From Xestospongia muta (Eukaryota > Porifera > Demospongiae > Haplosclerida > Petrosiidae), in the NCBI GenBank assembly GCA_963693285.1, contig OY848926.1:2733001-2797000 (forward strand): DNA of 64,000 nucleotides, read 5' to 3'. Position 1 is the first letter of the stretch. The number at the start of each line of letters is the position of its first letter. Position numbers and translations under genes: made by a program. Under the pieces are notes generated by a model. That model ran no database searches, was not told the DNA's origin, and saw only the letters and a list, made by a program, of their open reading frames with translations. Of this stretch, positions 10,401 to 24,114 are shown piece after piece.

Positions 10401-13400
10401 GTAGTCTAAATAGGTTAAAACTCTAAAATAAAGAGTTTAGAGCTTTTTGAAAGTTAAAAAAGATTAGAAATTAAGTGTGAAAACTGGTTAAATAAGCTGA
10501 TCTAAAGAGTTTAGTAAGTTTATCTGTCTTAAATATACTAATAAAATAGTCTAAATAGGTTAAAACTCTAAAATAAAGAGTTTAGAGCTTTTTGAAAGTT
10601 AAAATAGATCAGAAATTAACTGTGAAAACTGGTTAAATAAGCTGATCTAAAGAGTTTAGTAAGTTTATCTGTCTTAAATATACTAATAAAGTAGTCTAAA
10701 TAGGTTAAAACTCTAAAATAAAGAGTTTAGAGCTTTTTGAAAGTTAAAAAAGATTAGAAATTAACTGTGAAAACTGGTTAAATAAGCTGATCTAAAGAGA
10801 TTAGTAAGTTTATCTGTCTTAAATATACTAATAAAGTAGTCTAAATAGGTTAAAACTCTAAAATAAAGAGTTTAGAGCTTTTTGAAAGTTAAAAAAGATT
10901 AGAAATTAACTGTGAAAACTGGTTAAATAAGCTGATCTAAAGAGTTTAGTAAGTTTATCTCTCTTAAATATACTAATAAAGTAGTCTAAATAGGTTAAAA
11001 CTCTAAAATAAAGAGTTTAGAGCTTTTTTAAGTTAAAAAAGATTAGAAATTAAGTGTGAAAACTGCTTAAGTAAGCAGAACTAAAGAGTTTAGTAAGTTT
11101 ATCTGTCTTAAATATACTAATAAAGTAGTCTAAATAGGTTAAAACTCTAAAATAAAGAGTTTCGAGCTTTTTGAAAGTTAAAAAAGATTAGAAATTAACT
11201 GTGGAAACTGGTTAAATAAGCAGAACTAAGGACTTTAATAAGTTTATCTGTCTTAAATATACTAATAAAGTAGTCTAAATAGGTTAAAACTCTAAAATAA
11301 AGAGTTTAGAGCTTTTTGAAAGTTAAAAAAGATTAGAAATTAAGTGTGAAAACTGGTTAAATAAGCAGAACTAAAGAGTTTAGTAAGTTTATCTGTCTTA
11401 AATATACTAATAAAGTAGTCTAAATAGGTTAAAACTCTAAAATAAAGAGTTTAGAGCTTTTTGAAAGTTAAAAAAGATTAGAAATTAAGTGTGAAAACTG
11501 GTTAAATAAGCAGAACTAAAGAGTTTAGTAAGTTTATCTGTCTTAAATATACTAATAAAGTAGTCTAAATAGGTTAAAACTCTAAAATAAAGAGTTTAGA
11601 GCTTTTTGAAAGTTAAAAAAGATTAGAAATTAAGTGTGAAAACTGGTTAAATAAGCAGAACTAAAGAGTTTAGTAAGTTTATCTGTCTTAAATATACTAA
11701 TAAAGTAGTCTAAATAGGTTAAAACTCTAAAATAAAGAGTTTAGAGCTTTTTGAAAGTTAAAAAAGATTAGAAATTAAGTGTGAAAACTGGTTAAATAAG
11801 CTGATCTAAAGAGTTTAGTAAGTTTATCTCTCTTAAATATACTAATAAAGTAGTCTAAATAGGTTAAAACTCTAAAAGAAAGAGTTTAGAGCTTTTTGAA
11901 AGTTAAAAAAGATTAGAAATTAAGTGTGAAAACTGGTTAAATAAGCTGATCTAAAGGGTTTAGTAAGTTTATCTGTCTTAAATATACTAATAAAGTAGTC
12001 TAAATAGGTTAAAACTCTAAAATAAAGAGTTTAGAGCTTTTTGAAAGTTAAAAAAGATTAGAAATTAACTGTGAAAACTGGTTAAATAAGCTGCTCTAAA
12101 GAGTTTAGTAAGTTTATCTGTCTTAAATATACTAATAAAGTAGTCTAAATAGGTTAAAACTCTATAATAAAGAGTTGAGAGCTTTTTGAAAGTTAAAAAA
12201 GATTAGAAATTAAGTGTGAAAACTGGTTAAATAAGCTGATCTAAAGAGTTTAGTAAGTTTATCTGTCTTAAATATACTAATAAAGTAGTCTAAATAGGTT
12301 AAAACTCTAAAATAAAGAGTTTAGAGCTTTTTGAAAGTTAAAAAAGATTAGAAATTAAGTGTGAAAACTGGTTAAGGAAGCAGATCTAAAGAGTTTAGTA
12401 AGTTTATCTGTCTTAAATATGCTAATAAAGTAGTCTAAATAGGTTAAAACTCTAAAATAAAGAGTTTAGAGCTTTTTGAAAGTTAATAAAGATTAGAAAT
12501 TAACTGTGGAAACTGGTTAAATAAGCAGAACTAAGGACTTTAATAAGTTTATCTGTCTTAAATATACTAATAAAGTAGTCTAAATAGGTTAAAACTCTAA
12601 AATAAAGAGTTTAGAGCTTTTTGAAAGTTAAAAAAGATTAGAAATTAAGTGTGAAAACTGGTTAAATAAGCAGAACTAAAGAGTTTAGTAAGTTTATCTG
12701 TCTTAAATATACTAATAAAGTAGTCTAAATAGGTTAAAACTCTAAAATAAAGAGTTTAGAGCTTTTTGAAAGTTAAAAAAGATTAGAAATTAAGTGTGAA
12801 AACTGGTTAAATAAGCAGAACTAAAGAGTTTAGTAAGTTTATCTGTCTTAAATATACTAATAAAGTAGTCTAAATAGGTTAAAACTCTAAAATAAAGAGT
12901 TTAGAGCTTTTTGAAAGTTAAAAAAGATTAGAAATTAAGTGTGAAAACTGGTTAAATAAGCAGAACTAAAGAGTTTAGTAAGTTTATCTGTCTTAAATAT
13001 ACTAATAAAGTAGTCTAAATAGGTTAAAACTCTAAAATAAAGAGTTTAGAGCTTTTTGAAAGTTAAAATAGATTAGAAATGAAGTGTGAAAACTGGTTAA
13101 ATAAGCTGATCTAAAGAGTTTAGTAAGTTTATCTCTCTTAAATATACTAATAAAGTAGTCTAAATAGGTTAAAACTCTAAAATAAAGAGTTTAGAGCTTT
13201 TTGAAAGTTAAAAAAGATTAGAAATTAAGTGTGAAAACTGGTTAATTAAGCTGATCTAAAGGGTTTAGTAAGTTTATCTGTCTTAAATATACTAATAAAG
13301 TAGTCTAAATAGGTTAAAACTCTAAAATAAAGAGTTTAGAGCTTTTTGAAAGTTAAAAAAGATTAGAAATTAACTGTGAAAACTGGTTAAATAAGCTGAT

Positions 13401-15713
13401 CTAAAGAGTTTAGTAAGTTTATCTGTCTTAAATATACTAATAAAGTAGTCTAAATAGGTTAAAACTCTAAAAGAAAGAGTTTAGAGCTTTTTGAAAGTTA
13501 AAAAAGATTAGAAATTAAGTGTGAAAACTGGTTAAATAAGCTGATCTAAAGGGTTTAGTAAGTTTATCTGTTTTAAATATACTAATAAAGTAGTCTAAAT
13601 AGGTTAAAACTCTAAAATAAAGAGTTTAGAGCTTTTTGAAAGTTAAAAAAGATTAGAAATTAACTGTGAAAACTGGTTAAATAAGCTGATCTAAAGAGTT
13701 TAGTAAGTTTATCTGTCTTAAATATACTAATAAAGTAGTCTAAATAGGTTAAAACTCTATAATAAAGAGTTGAGAGCTTTTTGAAAGTTAAAAAAGATTA
13801 GAAATTAAGTGTGAAAACTGGTTAAATAAGCTGATCTAAAGGGTTTAGTAAGTTTATCTGTCTTAAATATACTAATAAAGTAGTCTAAATAGGTTAAAAC
13901 TCTAAAATAAAGAGTTTAGAGCTTTTTTAAAGTTAAAAAAGATTAGAAATTAAGTGTGAAAACTGGTTAACGAAGCAGATCTAAAGAGTTTAGTAAGTTT
14001 ATCTGTCTTAAATATACTAATAAAGTAGTCTAAATAGGTTAAAACTCTAAAATAAAGAGTTTAGAGCTTTTTGAAAGTTAAAAAAGATTAGAAATTAACT
14101 GTGGAAACTGGTTAAATAAGCAGAACTAAGGACTTTAATAAGTTTATCTGTCTTAAATATACTAATAAAGTAGTCTAAATAGGTTAAAACTCTAAAATAA
14201 AGAGTTTAGAGCTTTTTGAAAGTTAAAAAAGATTAGAAATTAAGTGTGAAAACTGGTTAAATAAGCAGAACTAAAGAGTTTAGTAAGTTTATCTGTCTTA
14301 AATATACTAATAAAGTAGTCTAAATAGGTTAAAACTCTAAAATAAAGAGTTTAGAGCTTTTTGAAAGTTAAAAAAGATTAGAAATTAAGTGTGAAAACTG
14401 GTTAAATAAGCAGAACTAAAGAGTTTAGTAAGTTTATCTGTCTTAAATATACTAATAAAGTAGTCTAAATAGGTTAAAACTCTAAAATAAAGAGTTTAGA
14501 GCTTTTTGAAAGTTAAAAAAGATTAGAAATTAAGTGTGAAAACTGGTTAAATAAGCAGAACTAAAGAGTTTAGTAAGTTTATCTGTCTTAAATATGCTAA
14601 TAAAGTAGTCTAAATAGGTTAAAACTCTAAAATAAAGAGTTTAGAGCTTTTTGAAAGTTAAAATAGATTAGCAATTAAGTGTGAAAACTGGTTAAATAAG
14701 CTGATCTAAAGAGTTTAGTAAGTTTATCTCTCTTAAATATACTAATAAAGTAGTCTAAATAGGTTAAAACTCTAAAATAAAGAGTTTAGAGCTTTTTGAA
14801 AGTTAAAAAAGATTAGAAATTAAGTGTGAAAACTGGTTAAATAAGCTGATCTAAAGGGTTTAGTAAGTTTATCTGTCTTAAATATACTAATAAAGTAGTC
14901 TAAATAGGTTAAAACTCTAAAATAAAGAGTTTAGAGCTTTTTGAAAGTTAAAAAAGATTAGAAATTAACTGTGAAAACTGGTTAAATAAGCTGATCTAAA
15001 GAGTTTAGTAAGTTTATCTGTCTTAAATATACTAATAAAGTAGTCTAAATAGGTTAAAACTCTATAATAAAGAGTTTAGAGCTTTTTGAAAGTTAAAAAA
15101 GATTAGAAATTAAGTGTGAAAACTGGTTAAATAAGCTGATCTAAAGGGTTTAGTAAGTTTATCTGTCTTAAATATACTAATAAAGTAGTCTAAATAGGTT
15201 AAAACTCTAAAATAAAGAGTTTATAGCTTTTTGAAAGTTAAAAAAGATTAGAAATTAAGTGTGAAATCTGGTTAAATAAGCTGATCTAAAGAGTTTAGTA
15301 AGTTTATCTGTCTTAAATATACTAATAAAGTAGTCTAAATAGGTTAAAACTCTAAAATAAAGAGTTTAGAGCTTTTTGAAAGTTAAAAAAGATTAGAAAT
15401 TAACTGTGAAAACTGGTTAAATAAGCTGATCTAAAGAGTTTAGTAAGTTTATCTGTCTTAAATATACTAATAAAGTAGTCTAAATAGGTTAAAACTCTAA
15501 AATAAAGAGTTTAGAGCTTTTTTAAAGTTAAAAAAGATTAGAAATTAAGTGTGAAAACTGGTTAAGTAAGCAGAACTAAAGAGTTTAGTAAGTTTATCTG
15601 TCTTAAATATACTAATAAAGTAGTCGAAATAGGTTAAACTCTAAAATAAAGAGTTTAGAGCTTTTTGAAAGTTAAAAAAGATTAGAAATTAACTGTGGAA
15701 ACTGGTTAAATAA
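7452..15713 (+). repeat. Higher-order repeats of 9, 8, 9, 11 and 11 monomers set by marker A
   Basis: Marker A, each time preceded by the gtggaaactgg variant, starts at 7452, 8757, 10061, 11220, 12525, 14120 and 15714. Intervals are 1305, 1304, 1159, 1305, 1595 and 1594 bp, that is 9, 9, 8, 9, 11 and 11 monomers. In the fullest units marker A is followed by three gcagaactaaagag monomers. Then come a gtttatctctctt monomer, an aaagggtttag monomer and an actctataataaag monomer. Shorter units lack some of the gcagaac monomers. The lengths fit unequal exchange within one family. Confidence 0.85.
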
Positions 15714-17742
15714 GCAGAACTAAGGACTTTAATCAGTTTATCAGTCTTAAATATACTAATAAAGTAGTCTAAATAGGTTAAAACTCTAAAATAAAGAGTT
15801 TAGAGCTTTTTGAAAGTTAAAAAAGATTAGAAATTAACTGTGAAAACTGGTTAAATAAGCTGATCTAAAGAGTTTAGTAAGTTTATCTGTCTTAAATATA
15901 CTAATAAAGTAGTCTAAATAGGTTAAAACTCTAAAATAAAGAGTTTAGAGCTTTTTGAAAGTTAAAAAAGATTAGAAAATAACTGTGAAATCTGGTTAAA
16001 TAAGCAGAACTAAGGACTTTAATAAGTTTATCTGTCTTAAATATACTAATAAAGTAGTCTAAATAGGTTAAAACTCTAAAATAAAGAGTTTAGAGCTTTT
16101 TGAAAGTTAAAAAAGATTAGAAATTAACTGTGAAAACTGGTTAAATAAGCTGATCTAAAGAGTTTAGTAAGTTTATCTGTGTTAAATATACTAATAAAGT
16201 AGTCTAAATAGGTTAAAACTCTAAAATAAAGAGTTTAGAGCTTTTTGAAAGTTAAAAAAGATTAGAAATTAACTGTGAAAACTGGTTAAATAAGCTGATC
16301 TAAAGAGTTTAGTAAGTTTATCTGTCTTAAATATACTAATAAAGTAGTCTAAATAGGTTTAAACTCTATAATAAAGAGTTGAGAGGTTTTTGAAAGTTAA
16401 AAAAGATTAGAAATTAAGTGTGAAAACTGGTTAAATAAGCTGATCTAAAGAGTTTAGTAAGTTTATCTGTCTTAAATATACTAATAAAGTAGTCTAAATA
16501 GGTTAAAACTCTAAAATAAAGAGTTTAGAGCTTTTTGAAAGTTAAAAAAGATTAGAAATTAAGTGTGAAAACTGGTTAAGTAAGCAGAACTAAAGAGTTT
16601 AGTAAGTTTATCTGTCTTAAATATACTAATAAAGTAGTCGAAATAGGTTAAACTCTAAAATAAAGAGTTTAGAGCTTTTTGAAAGTTAAAAAAGATTAGA
16701 AATTAACTGTGGAAACTGGTTAAATAAGCAGAACTAAGGACTTTAATCAGTTTATCAGTCTTAAATATACTAATAAAGTAGTCTAAATAGGTTAAAACTC
16801 TAAAATAAAGAGTTTAGAGCTTTTTGAAAGTTAAAAAAGATTAGAAATTAACTGTGAAAACTGGTTAAATAAGCTGATCTAAAGAGTTTAGTAAGTTTAT
16901 CTGTCTTAAATATACTAATAAAGTAGTCTAAATAGGTTAAAACTCTAAAATAAAGAGTTTAGAGCTTTTTGAAAGTTAAAAAAGATTAGAAAATAACTGT
17001 GAAATCTTGTTAAATAAGCAGAACTAAGGACTTTAATAAGTTTATCTGTCTTAAATATACTAATAAAGTAGTCTAAATAGGTTAAAACTCTAAAATAAAG
17101 AGTTTAGAGCTTTTTGAAAGTTAAAAAAGATTAGAAATTAACTGTGAAAACTGGTTAAATAAGCTGATCTAAAGAGTTTAGTAAGTTTATCTGTGTTAAA
17201 TATACTAATAAAGTAGTCTAAATAGGTTAAAACTCTAAAATAAAGAGTTTAGAGCTTTTTGAAAGTTAAAAAAGATTAGAAATTAACTGTGAAAACTGGT
17301 TAAATAAGCTGATCTAAAGAGTTTAGTAAGTTTATCTGTCTTAAATATACTAATAAAGTAGTCTAAATAGGTTTAAACTCTATAATAAAGAGTTGAGAGC
17401 TTTTTGAAAGTTAAAAAAGATTAGAAATTAAGTGTGAAAACTGGTTAAATAAGCTGATCTAAAGAGTTTAGTAAGTTTATCTGTCTTAAATATACTAATA
17501 AAGTAGTCTAAATAGGTTAAAACTCTAAAATAAAGAGTTTAGAGCTTTTTTAAAGTTAAAAAAGATTAGAAATTAAGTGTGAAAACTGGTTAAGGAAGCA
17601 GATCTAAAGAGTTTAGTAAGTTTATCTGTCTTAAATATGCTAATAAAGTAGTCTAAATAGGTTAAAACTCTAAAATAAAGAGTTTAGAGCTTTTTGAAAG
17701 TTAAAAAAGATTAGAAATTAACTGTGGAAACTGGTTAAATAA
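15714..17742 (+). repeat. Tandem pair of 7-monomer units (1014 and 1015 bp)
   Basis: Marker A with the private aatcagtttatcagtctt change is at 15714 and 16728. A linked gaaaataactgtgaaatct variant occurs one unit further on in both (15974 and 16988 regions), followed by a gtgttaaatatac monomer. The two copies differ at very few sites, such as tctggtt versus tcttgtt and gagaggttt versus gagagcttt. Near 17589 the array switches to the gttaaggaagcagatc type also seen at 12371. Confidence 0.85.
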
Positions 17743-19335
17743 GCAGAACTAAGGACTTTAATAAGTTTATCTGTCTTAAATATACTAATAAAGTAGTCTA
17801 AATAGGTTAAAACTCTAAAATAAAGAGTTTAGAGCTTTTTGAAAGTTAAAAAAGATTAGAAATTAAGTGTGAAAACTGGTTAAATAAGCAGAACTAAAGA
17901 GTTTAGTAAGTTTATCTGTCTTAAATATACTAATAAAGTAGTCTAAATAGGTTAAAACTCTAAAATAAAGAGTTTAGAGCTTTTTGAAAGTTAAAAAAGA
18001 TTAGAAATTAAGTGTGAAAACTGGTTAAATAAGCAGAACTAAAGAGTTTAGTAAGTTTATCTGTCTTAAATATACTAATAAAGTAGTCTAAATAGGTTAA
18101 AACTCTAAAATAAAGAGTTTAGAGCTTTTTGAAAGTTAAATAGATTAGAAATTAAGTGTGAAAACTGGTTAAATAAGCAGAACTAAAGAGTTTAGTAAGT
18201 TTATCTGTCTTAAATATACTAATAAAGTAGTCTAAATAGGTTAAAACTCTAAAATAAAGAGTTTAGAGCTTTTTGAAAGTTAAAATAGATTAGAAATTAA
18301 GTGTGAAAACTGGTTAAATAAGCTGATCTAAAGAGTTTAGTAAGTTTATCTCTCTTAAATATACTAATAAAGTAGTCTAAATAGGTTAAAACTCTAAAAT
18401 AAAGAGTTTAGAGCTTTTTGAAAGTTAAAAAAGATTAGAAATTAAGTGTGAAAACTGGTTAAATAAGCTGATCTAAAGGGTTTAGTAAGTTTATCTGTCT
18501 TAAATATACTAATAAAGTAGTCTAAATAGGTTAAAACTCTAAAATAAAGAGTTTAGAGCTTTTTGAAAGTTAAAAAAGATTAGAAATTAAGTGTGAAAAC
18601 TGGTTAAATAAGCTGATCTAAAGAGTTTAGTAAGTTTATCTGTCTTAAATATACTAATAAAGTAGTCTAAATAGGTTAAAACTCTATAATAAAGAGTTTA
18701 GAGCTTTTTGAAAGTTAAAAAAGATTAGAAATTAAGTGTGAAAACTGGTTAAATAAGCTGATCTAAAGGGTTTAGTAAGTTTATCTGTCTTAAATATACT
18801 AATAAAGTAGTCTAAATAGGTTAAAACTCTAAAATAAAGAGTTTAGAGCTTTTTGAAAGTTAAAAAAGATTAGAAATTAACTGTGAAAACTGGTTAAATA
18901 AGCTGATCTAAAGAGTTTAGTAAGTTTATCTGTCTTAAATATACTAATAAAGTAGTCTAAATAGGTTAAAACTCTAAAATAAAGAGTTTAGAGCTTTTTG
19001 AAAGTTAAAAAATATTAGAAATTAACTGTGAAAACTGGTTAAATAAGCTGATCTAAAGAGTTTAGTAAGTTTATCTCTCTTAAATATACTAATAAAGTAG
19101 TCTAAATAGGTTAAAACTCTAAAATAAAGAGTTTAGAGCTTTTTGAAAGTTAAAAAAGATTAGAAATTAAGTGTGAAAACTGGTTAAGTAAGCAGAACTA
19201 AAGAGTTTAGTAAGTTTATCTTTCTTAAATATACTAATAAAGTAGTCGAAATAGGTTAAACTCTAAAATAAAGAGTTTAGAGCTTTTTGAAAGTTAAAAA
19301 AGATTAGAAATTAACTGTGGAAACTGGTTAAATAA
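17743..19335 (+). repeat. 11-monomer unit (1593 bp)
   Basis: Runs from marker A at 17743 to the next at 19336. The monomer order (three gcagaactaaag, then tctctctt, aaaggg, ctataataaag, and so on) follows the units at 12525 and 14120. The region from 17589 aligns with 12371 at an offset of 5218 bp (36 monomers minus 2), so it looks like a copy of that stretch. Confidence 0.75.
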
Positions 19336-19474
19336 GCAGAACTAAGGACTTTAATCAGTTTATCAGTCTTAAATATACTAATAAAGTAGTCTAAATAGGT
19401 TAAAACTCTAAAATAAAGAGTTTAGAGCTTTTTGAAAGTTAAAAAAGATTAGAAATTAACTGTGAAAACTGGTT

Positions 19475-22308
19475 AAATAAGCTGATCTAAAGAGTTTAGT
19501 AAGTTTATCTGTCTTAAATATACTAATAAAGTAGTCTAAATAGGTTAAAACTCTAAAATAAAGAGTTTAGAGCTTTTTGAAAGTTAAAAAAGATTAGAAA
19601 ATAACTGTGAAATCTGGTTAAATAAGCAGAACTAAGGACTTTAATAAGTTTATCTGTCTTAAATATACTAATAAAGTAGTCTAAATAGGTTAAAACTCTA
19701 AAATAAAGAGTTTAGAGCTTTTTGAAAGTTAAAAAAGATTAGAAATTAACTGTGAAAACTGGTTAAATAAGCTGATCTAAAGAGTTTAGTAAGTTTATCT
19801 GTGTTAAATATACTAATAAAGTAGTCTAAATAGGTTAAAACTCTAAAATAAAGAGTTTAGAGCTTTTCGAAAGTTAAAAAAGATTAGAAATTAACTGTGG
19901 AAACTGGTTAAATAAGCAGAACTAAGGACTTTAATAAGTTTATCTGTCTTAAATATACTAATAAAGTAGTCTAAATAGGTTAAAACTCTAAAATAAAGAG
20001 TTTAGAGCTTTTTGAAAGTTAAAAAAGATTAGAAATTAACTGTGAAAACTGGTTAAATAAGCTGATCTAAAGAGTTTAGTAAGTTTATCTGTGTTAAATA
20101 AACTAATAAAGTAGTCTAAATAGGTTAAAACTCTAAAATAAAGAGTTTAGAGCTTTTTGAAAGTTAAAAAAGATTAGAAATTAACTGTGAAAACTGGTTA
20201 AATAAGCTGATATAAAGAGTGTAGTAAGTTTATCTGTCTTAAATATACTAATAAAGTAGTCTAAATAGGTTAAAACTCTAAAATAAAGAGTTTAGAGCTT
20301 TTTCAAAGTTAAAAAAGATTAGTATTAACTGTGAAAACTGGTTAAATAAGCTGATCTAAAGAGTTTAGTAAGTTTATCTGTCTTAAATATACTAATAAAG
20401 TAGTCTAAATAGGTTAAAACTCTAAAATAAAGAGTTTAGAGCTTTTTGAAAGTTAAAAAAGATTAGAAATTAAGTGTGAAAACTGGTTATATAAGGAGAA
20501 CTAAAGAGTTTAGTAAGTTTATCTGTCTTAAAAATACTAATAAAGTAGTCTAAATAGGTTAAAACTCTAAAATAAAGAGTTTAGAGCTTTTTGAAAGTTA
20601 AAAAAGATTAGTATTTACTGTGAAAACTGGTTAAATAAGCTGATCTAAAGGGTTTAGTAAGTTTATCTGTCTTAAATATACTAATAAAGTAGTCTAAATA
20701 GGTTAAAACTCTAAAATAAAGTGATTAGAGCTTTTTGAAAGATAAAAATAATTAGAAATTAAGTGTGAAAACTGGTTAAATAAGCTGATCTAAAGAGTTT
20801 AGTAAGTTTATCTGTCTTAAATATACTAATAAAGTAGTCTAAATAGGTTAAAACTCTAACATAAAGTGATTAGAGCTTTTCGAAAGTTAAAAAAGATTAG
20901 AAATTAACTGTGAAAACTGGTTAAATAAGCTGATCTAAAGGGTTTAGTAAGTTTATCTGTCTTAAATATACTAATAAAGTAGTCTAAATAGGATAAAACT
21001 CTAAAATAAAGAGTTTAGAGCTTTTTGAAAGTTAAAAAAGATTAGAAATTAACTGTGAAAACTGGTTAAATAAGCTGATCTAAAGAGTTTAGTAAGTTTA
21101 TCTGTCTTAAATATACTAATAAAGTAGTCTAAATTGGTTAAAACTCTAAAATAAAGTGTTTAGAGCTTTTTGAAAGTTAAAAAAGATTAGAAAATAACTG
21201 TGAAATCTGGTTAAATAAGCAGAACTAAGGACTTTCATAAGTTTATCTGTCTTAAATATACTAATAAAGTAGTCTAAATAGGTTAAAACTCTAAAATAAA
21301 GAGTTTAGAGCTTTTTGAAAGTTAAAAAAGATTAGGAATTAACTGTGAAAACTGGTTAAATAAGCTGATCTAAAGAGTTTAGTAAGTTTATCTGTGTTAA
21401 ATATACTAATAAAGTAGTCTAAATAGGTTAAAACTCTAAAATAAAGAGTTTAGAGCTTTTCGAAAGTTAAAAAAGATTAGAAATTAACTGTGGAAACTGG
21501 TTAAATAAGCAGAACTAAGGACTTTAATAAGTTTATCTGTCTTAAATATACTAATAAAGTAGTCTAAATAGGTTAAAACTCTAAAATAAAGAGTTTAGAG
21601 CTTTTTGAAAGTTAAAAAAGATTAGAAATTAACTGTGAAAACTGGTTAAATAAGCTGATCTAAAGAGTTTAGTAAGTTTATCTGTGTTAAATAAACTAAT
21701 AAAGTAGTCTAAATAGGTTAAAACTCTAAAATAAAGAGTTTAGAGCTTTTTGAAAGTTAAAAAAGATTAGAAATTAACTGTGAAAACTGGTTAAATAAGC
21801 TGATATAAAGAGTGTAGTAAGTTTATCTGTCTTAAATATACTAATAAAGTAGTCTAAATAGGTTAAAACTCTAAAATAAAGAGTTTAGAGCTTTTTCAAA
21901 GTTAAAAAAGATTAGTATTAACTGTGAAAACTGGTTAAATAAGCTGATCTAAAGAGTTTAGTAAGTTTATCTGTCTTAAATATACTAATAAAGTAGTCTA
22001 AATAGGTTAAAACTCTAAAATAAAGAGTTTAGAGCTTTTTGAAAGTTAAAAAAGATTAGAAATTAAGTGTGAAAACTGGTTAAATAAGGAGAACTAAAGA
22101 GTTTAGTAAGTTTATCTGTCTTAAAAATACTAATAAAGTAGTCTAAATAGGTTAAAACTCTAAAATAAAGAGTTTAGAGCTTTTTGAAAGTTAAAAAAGA
22201 TTAGTATTAACTGTGAAAACTGGTTAAATAAGCTGATCTAAAGGGTTTAGTAAGTTTATCTGTCTTAAATATACTAATAAAGTAGTCTAAATAGGTTAAA
22301 ACTCTAAA
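19475..22308 (+). repeat. Pair of 11-monomer blocks at offset 1593 bp
   Basis: Copy 1 spans about 19475-20715 and copy 2 about 21068-22308. Shared rare markers all lie 1593 bp apart: ataactgtgaaatc (19601/21194), marker A with gtggaaactgg (19916/21509) and gatataaagagtgtag (20211/21804). Copy 1 carries ggttatataagg and gtatttactg where copy 2 has the usual forms. Copies diverge after about 20715/22308. Confidence 0.85.
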
Positions 22309-22370
22309 ATAAAGAGTTTACATCTTTTTGAAAGTTAAAAAAGATTAGAAATTAAGTGTGAAAACTGGTT

Positions 22371-24108
22371 AAATCAGGAGAACTAAAGATTTTAGTAAGT
22401 TTATCTGTCTTAAAAATACTAATAAAGTAGTCTAAATAGGTTAAAACTCTAAAATAAAGAGTTTAGACCGTTTTGAAAGTTAAAAAAGATTAGTATTAAC
22501 TGCGAAAACTGGTTAAATAAGCTGATCTAAAGGGTTTAGTAAGTTTATCTGTCTTAAATATACTAATAAAGTAGTCTAAATAGGTTAAAACTCTAAAATA
22601 AAGTGATTAGAGCTTTTTGAAAGTTAAAAATAATTAGAAATTAAGTGTGAAAACTGGTTAAATAAGCTGATCTAAAGAGTTTAGTAAGTTTATCTGTCTT
22701 AAATATACTAATAAAGTAGTCTAAATAGGTTAAAACTCTAACATAAAGTGATTAGAGCTTTTCGAAAGTTAAAAAAGATTAGAAATTAACTGTGAAAACT
22801 GGTTAAATAAGCTGATCTAAGTAGTTTAGTAAGTTTATCTGTTTTAAATATAGTAATAATGTAGTCTAAATAGGTTAAAACTCTAAAATAAAGCGATTAG
22901 AGCTTTTTGAAAGTTGAAAAAGATTAGAAATTAACTGTGAAAACTGGTTAAATAAGCTGATCTAAAGGGTTTAGTAAGTTTATCTGTCTTAAATATACTA
23001 ATAAAGTAGTCTAAATAGGTTAAAACTCTAAAATAAAGAGTTTAGAGCTTTTTGAAAGTTAAAAAAGATTAGAAATTAAGTGTGAAAACTGGTTAAATAA
23101 GCTGATCTAAAGGGTTTAGTAAGTTTATCTGTCTTAAATATACTAATAAAGTAGTCTAAATAGGTTAAAACTCTAAAATAAAGAGTTTACAGCTTTTTGA
23201 AAGATAAAAAAGATTAGAAATTAAGTGTGAAAACTGGTTAAATCAGGAGAACTAAAGATTTTAGTAAGTTTAACTGTCTTAAAAATACTAATAAAGTAGT
23301 CTAAATAGGTTAAAACTCTAAAATAAAGAGTTTAGACCGTTCTGAAAGTTAAAAAAGATTAGTACTAACTGCGAAAACTGGTTAAATAAGCTGATCTAAA
23401 GGGTTTAAAAAGTTTATCTGTCTTAAATATACTAATAAAGTAGTCTAAATAGGTTAAAACTCTAAAATAAAGTGATTAGAGCTTTTTGAAAGTTAAAAAT
23501 AATTAGAAATTAAGTGTGAAAACTGGTTAAATAAGCTGATCTAAAGAGTTTAGTAAGTTTATCTGTCTTAAATATACTAATAAAGTAGTCTAAATAGGTT
23601 AAAACTCTAACATAAAGTGATTAGAGCTTTTCGAAAGTTAAAAAAGATTAGAAATTAACTGTGAAAACTGGTTAAATAAGCTGATCTAAGTAGTTTAGTA
23701 AGTTTATCTGTTTTAAATATAGTAATAATGTAGTCTAAATAGGTTAAAACTCTAAAATAAAGCGATTAGAGCTTTTTGAAAGTTGAAAAAGATTAGAAAT
23801 TAACTGTGAAAACTGGTTAAATAAGCTGATCTAAAGGGTTTAGTAAGTTTATCTGTCTTAAATATACTAATAAAGTAGTCTAAATAGGTTAAAACTCTAA
23901 AATAAAGAGTTTAGAGCTTTTTGAAAGTTAAAAAAGATTAGAAATTAAGTGTGAAAACTGGTTAAATAAGCTGATCTAAAGGGTTTAGTAAGTTTATCTG
24001 TCTTAAATATACTAATAAAGTAGTCTAAATAGGTTAAAACTCTAAAATAAAGAGTTTAGAGCTTTTTGAAAGTTAAAAAAGATTAGAAATTAAGTGTGAA
24101 AACTGGTT
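22371..24108 (+). repeat. Tandem pair of 6-monomer units (869 bp)
   Basis: The rare aaatcaggagaac variant starts at 22371 and 23240. It is followed in both by gagtttagacc, actgcgaaaactgg, an aaaaataatt monomer, and an aactctaacataaag monomer. The last is a gatctaagtagtttag monomer with gtaataatgtag, agcgattag and gttgaaaaag. 869 is six monomers minus one base. Confidence 0.85.
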
Positions 24109-24114
24109 AAATAA

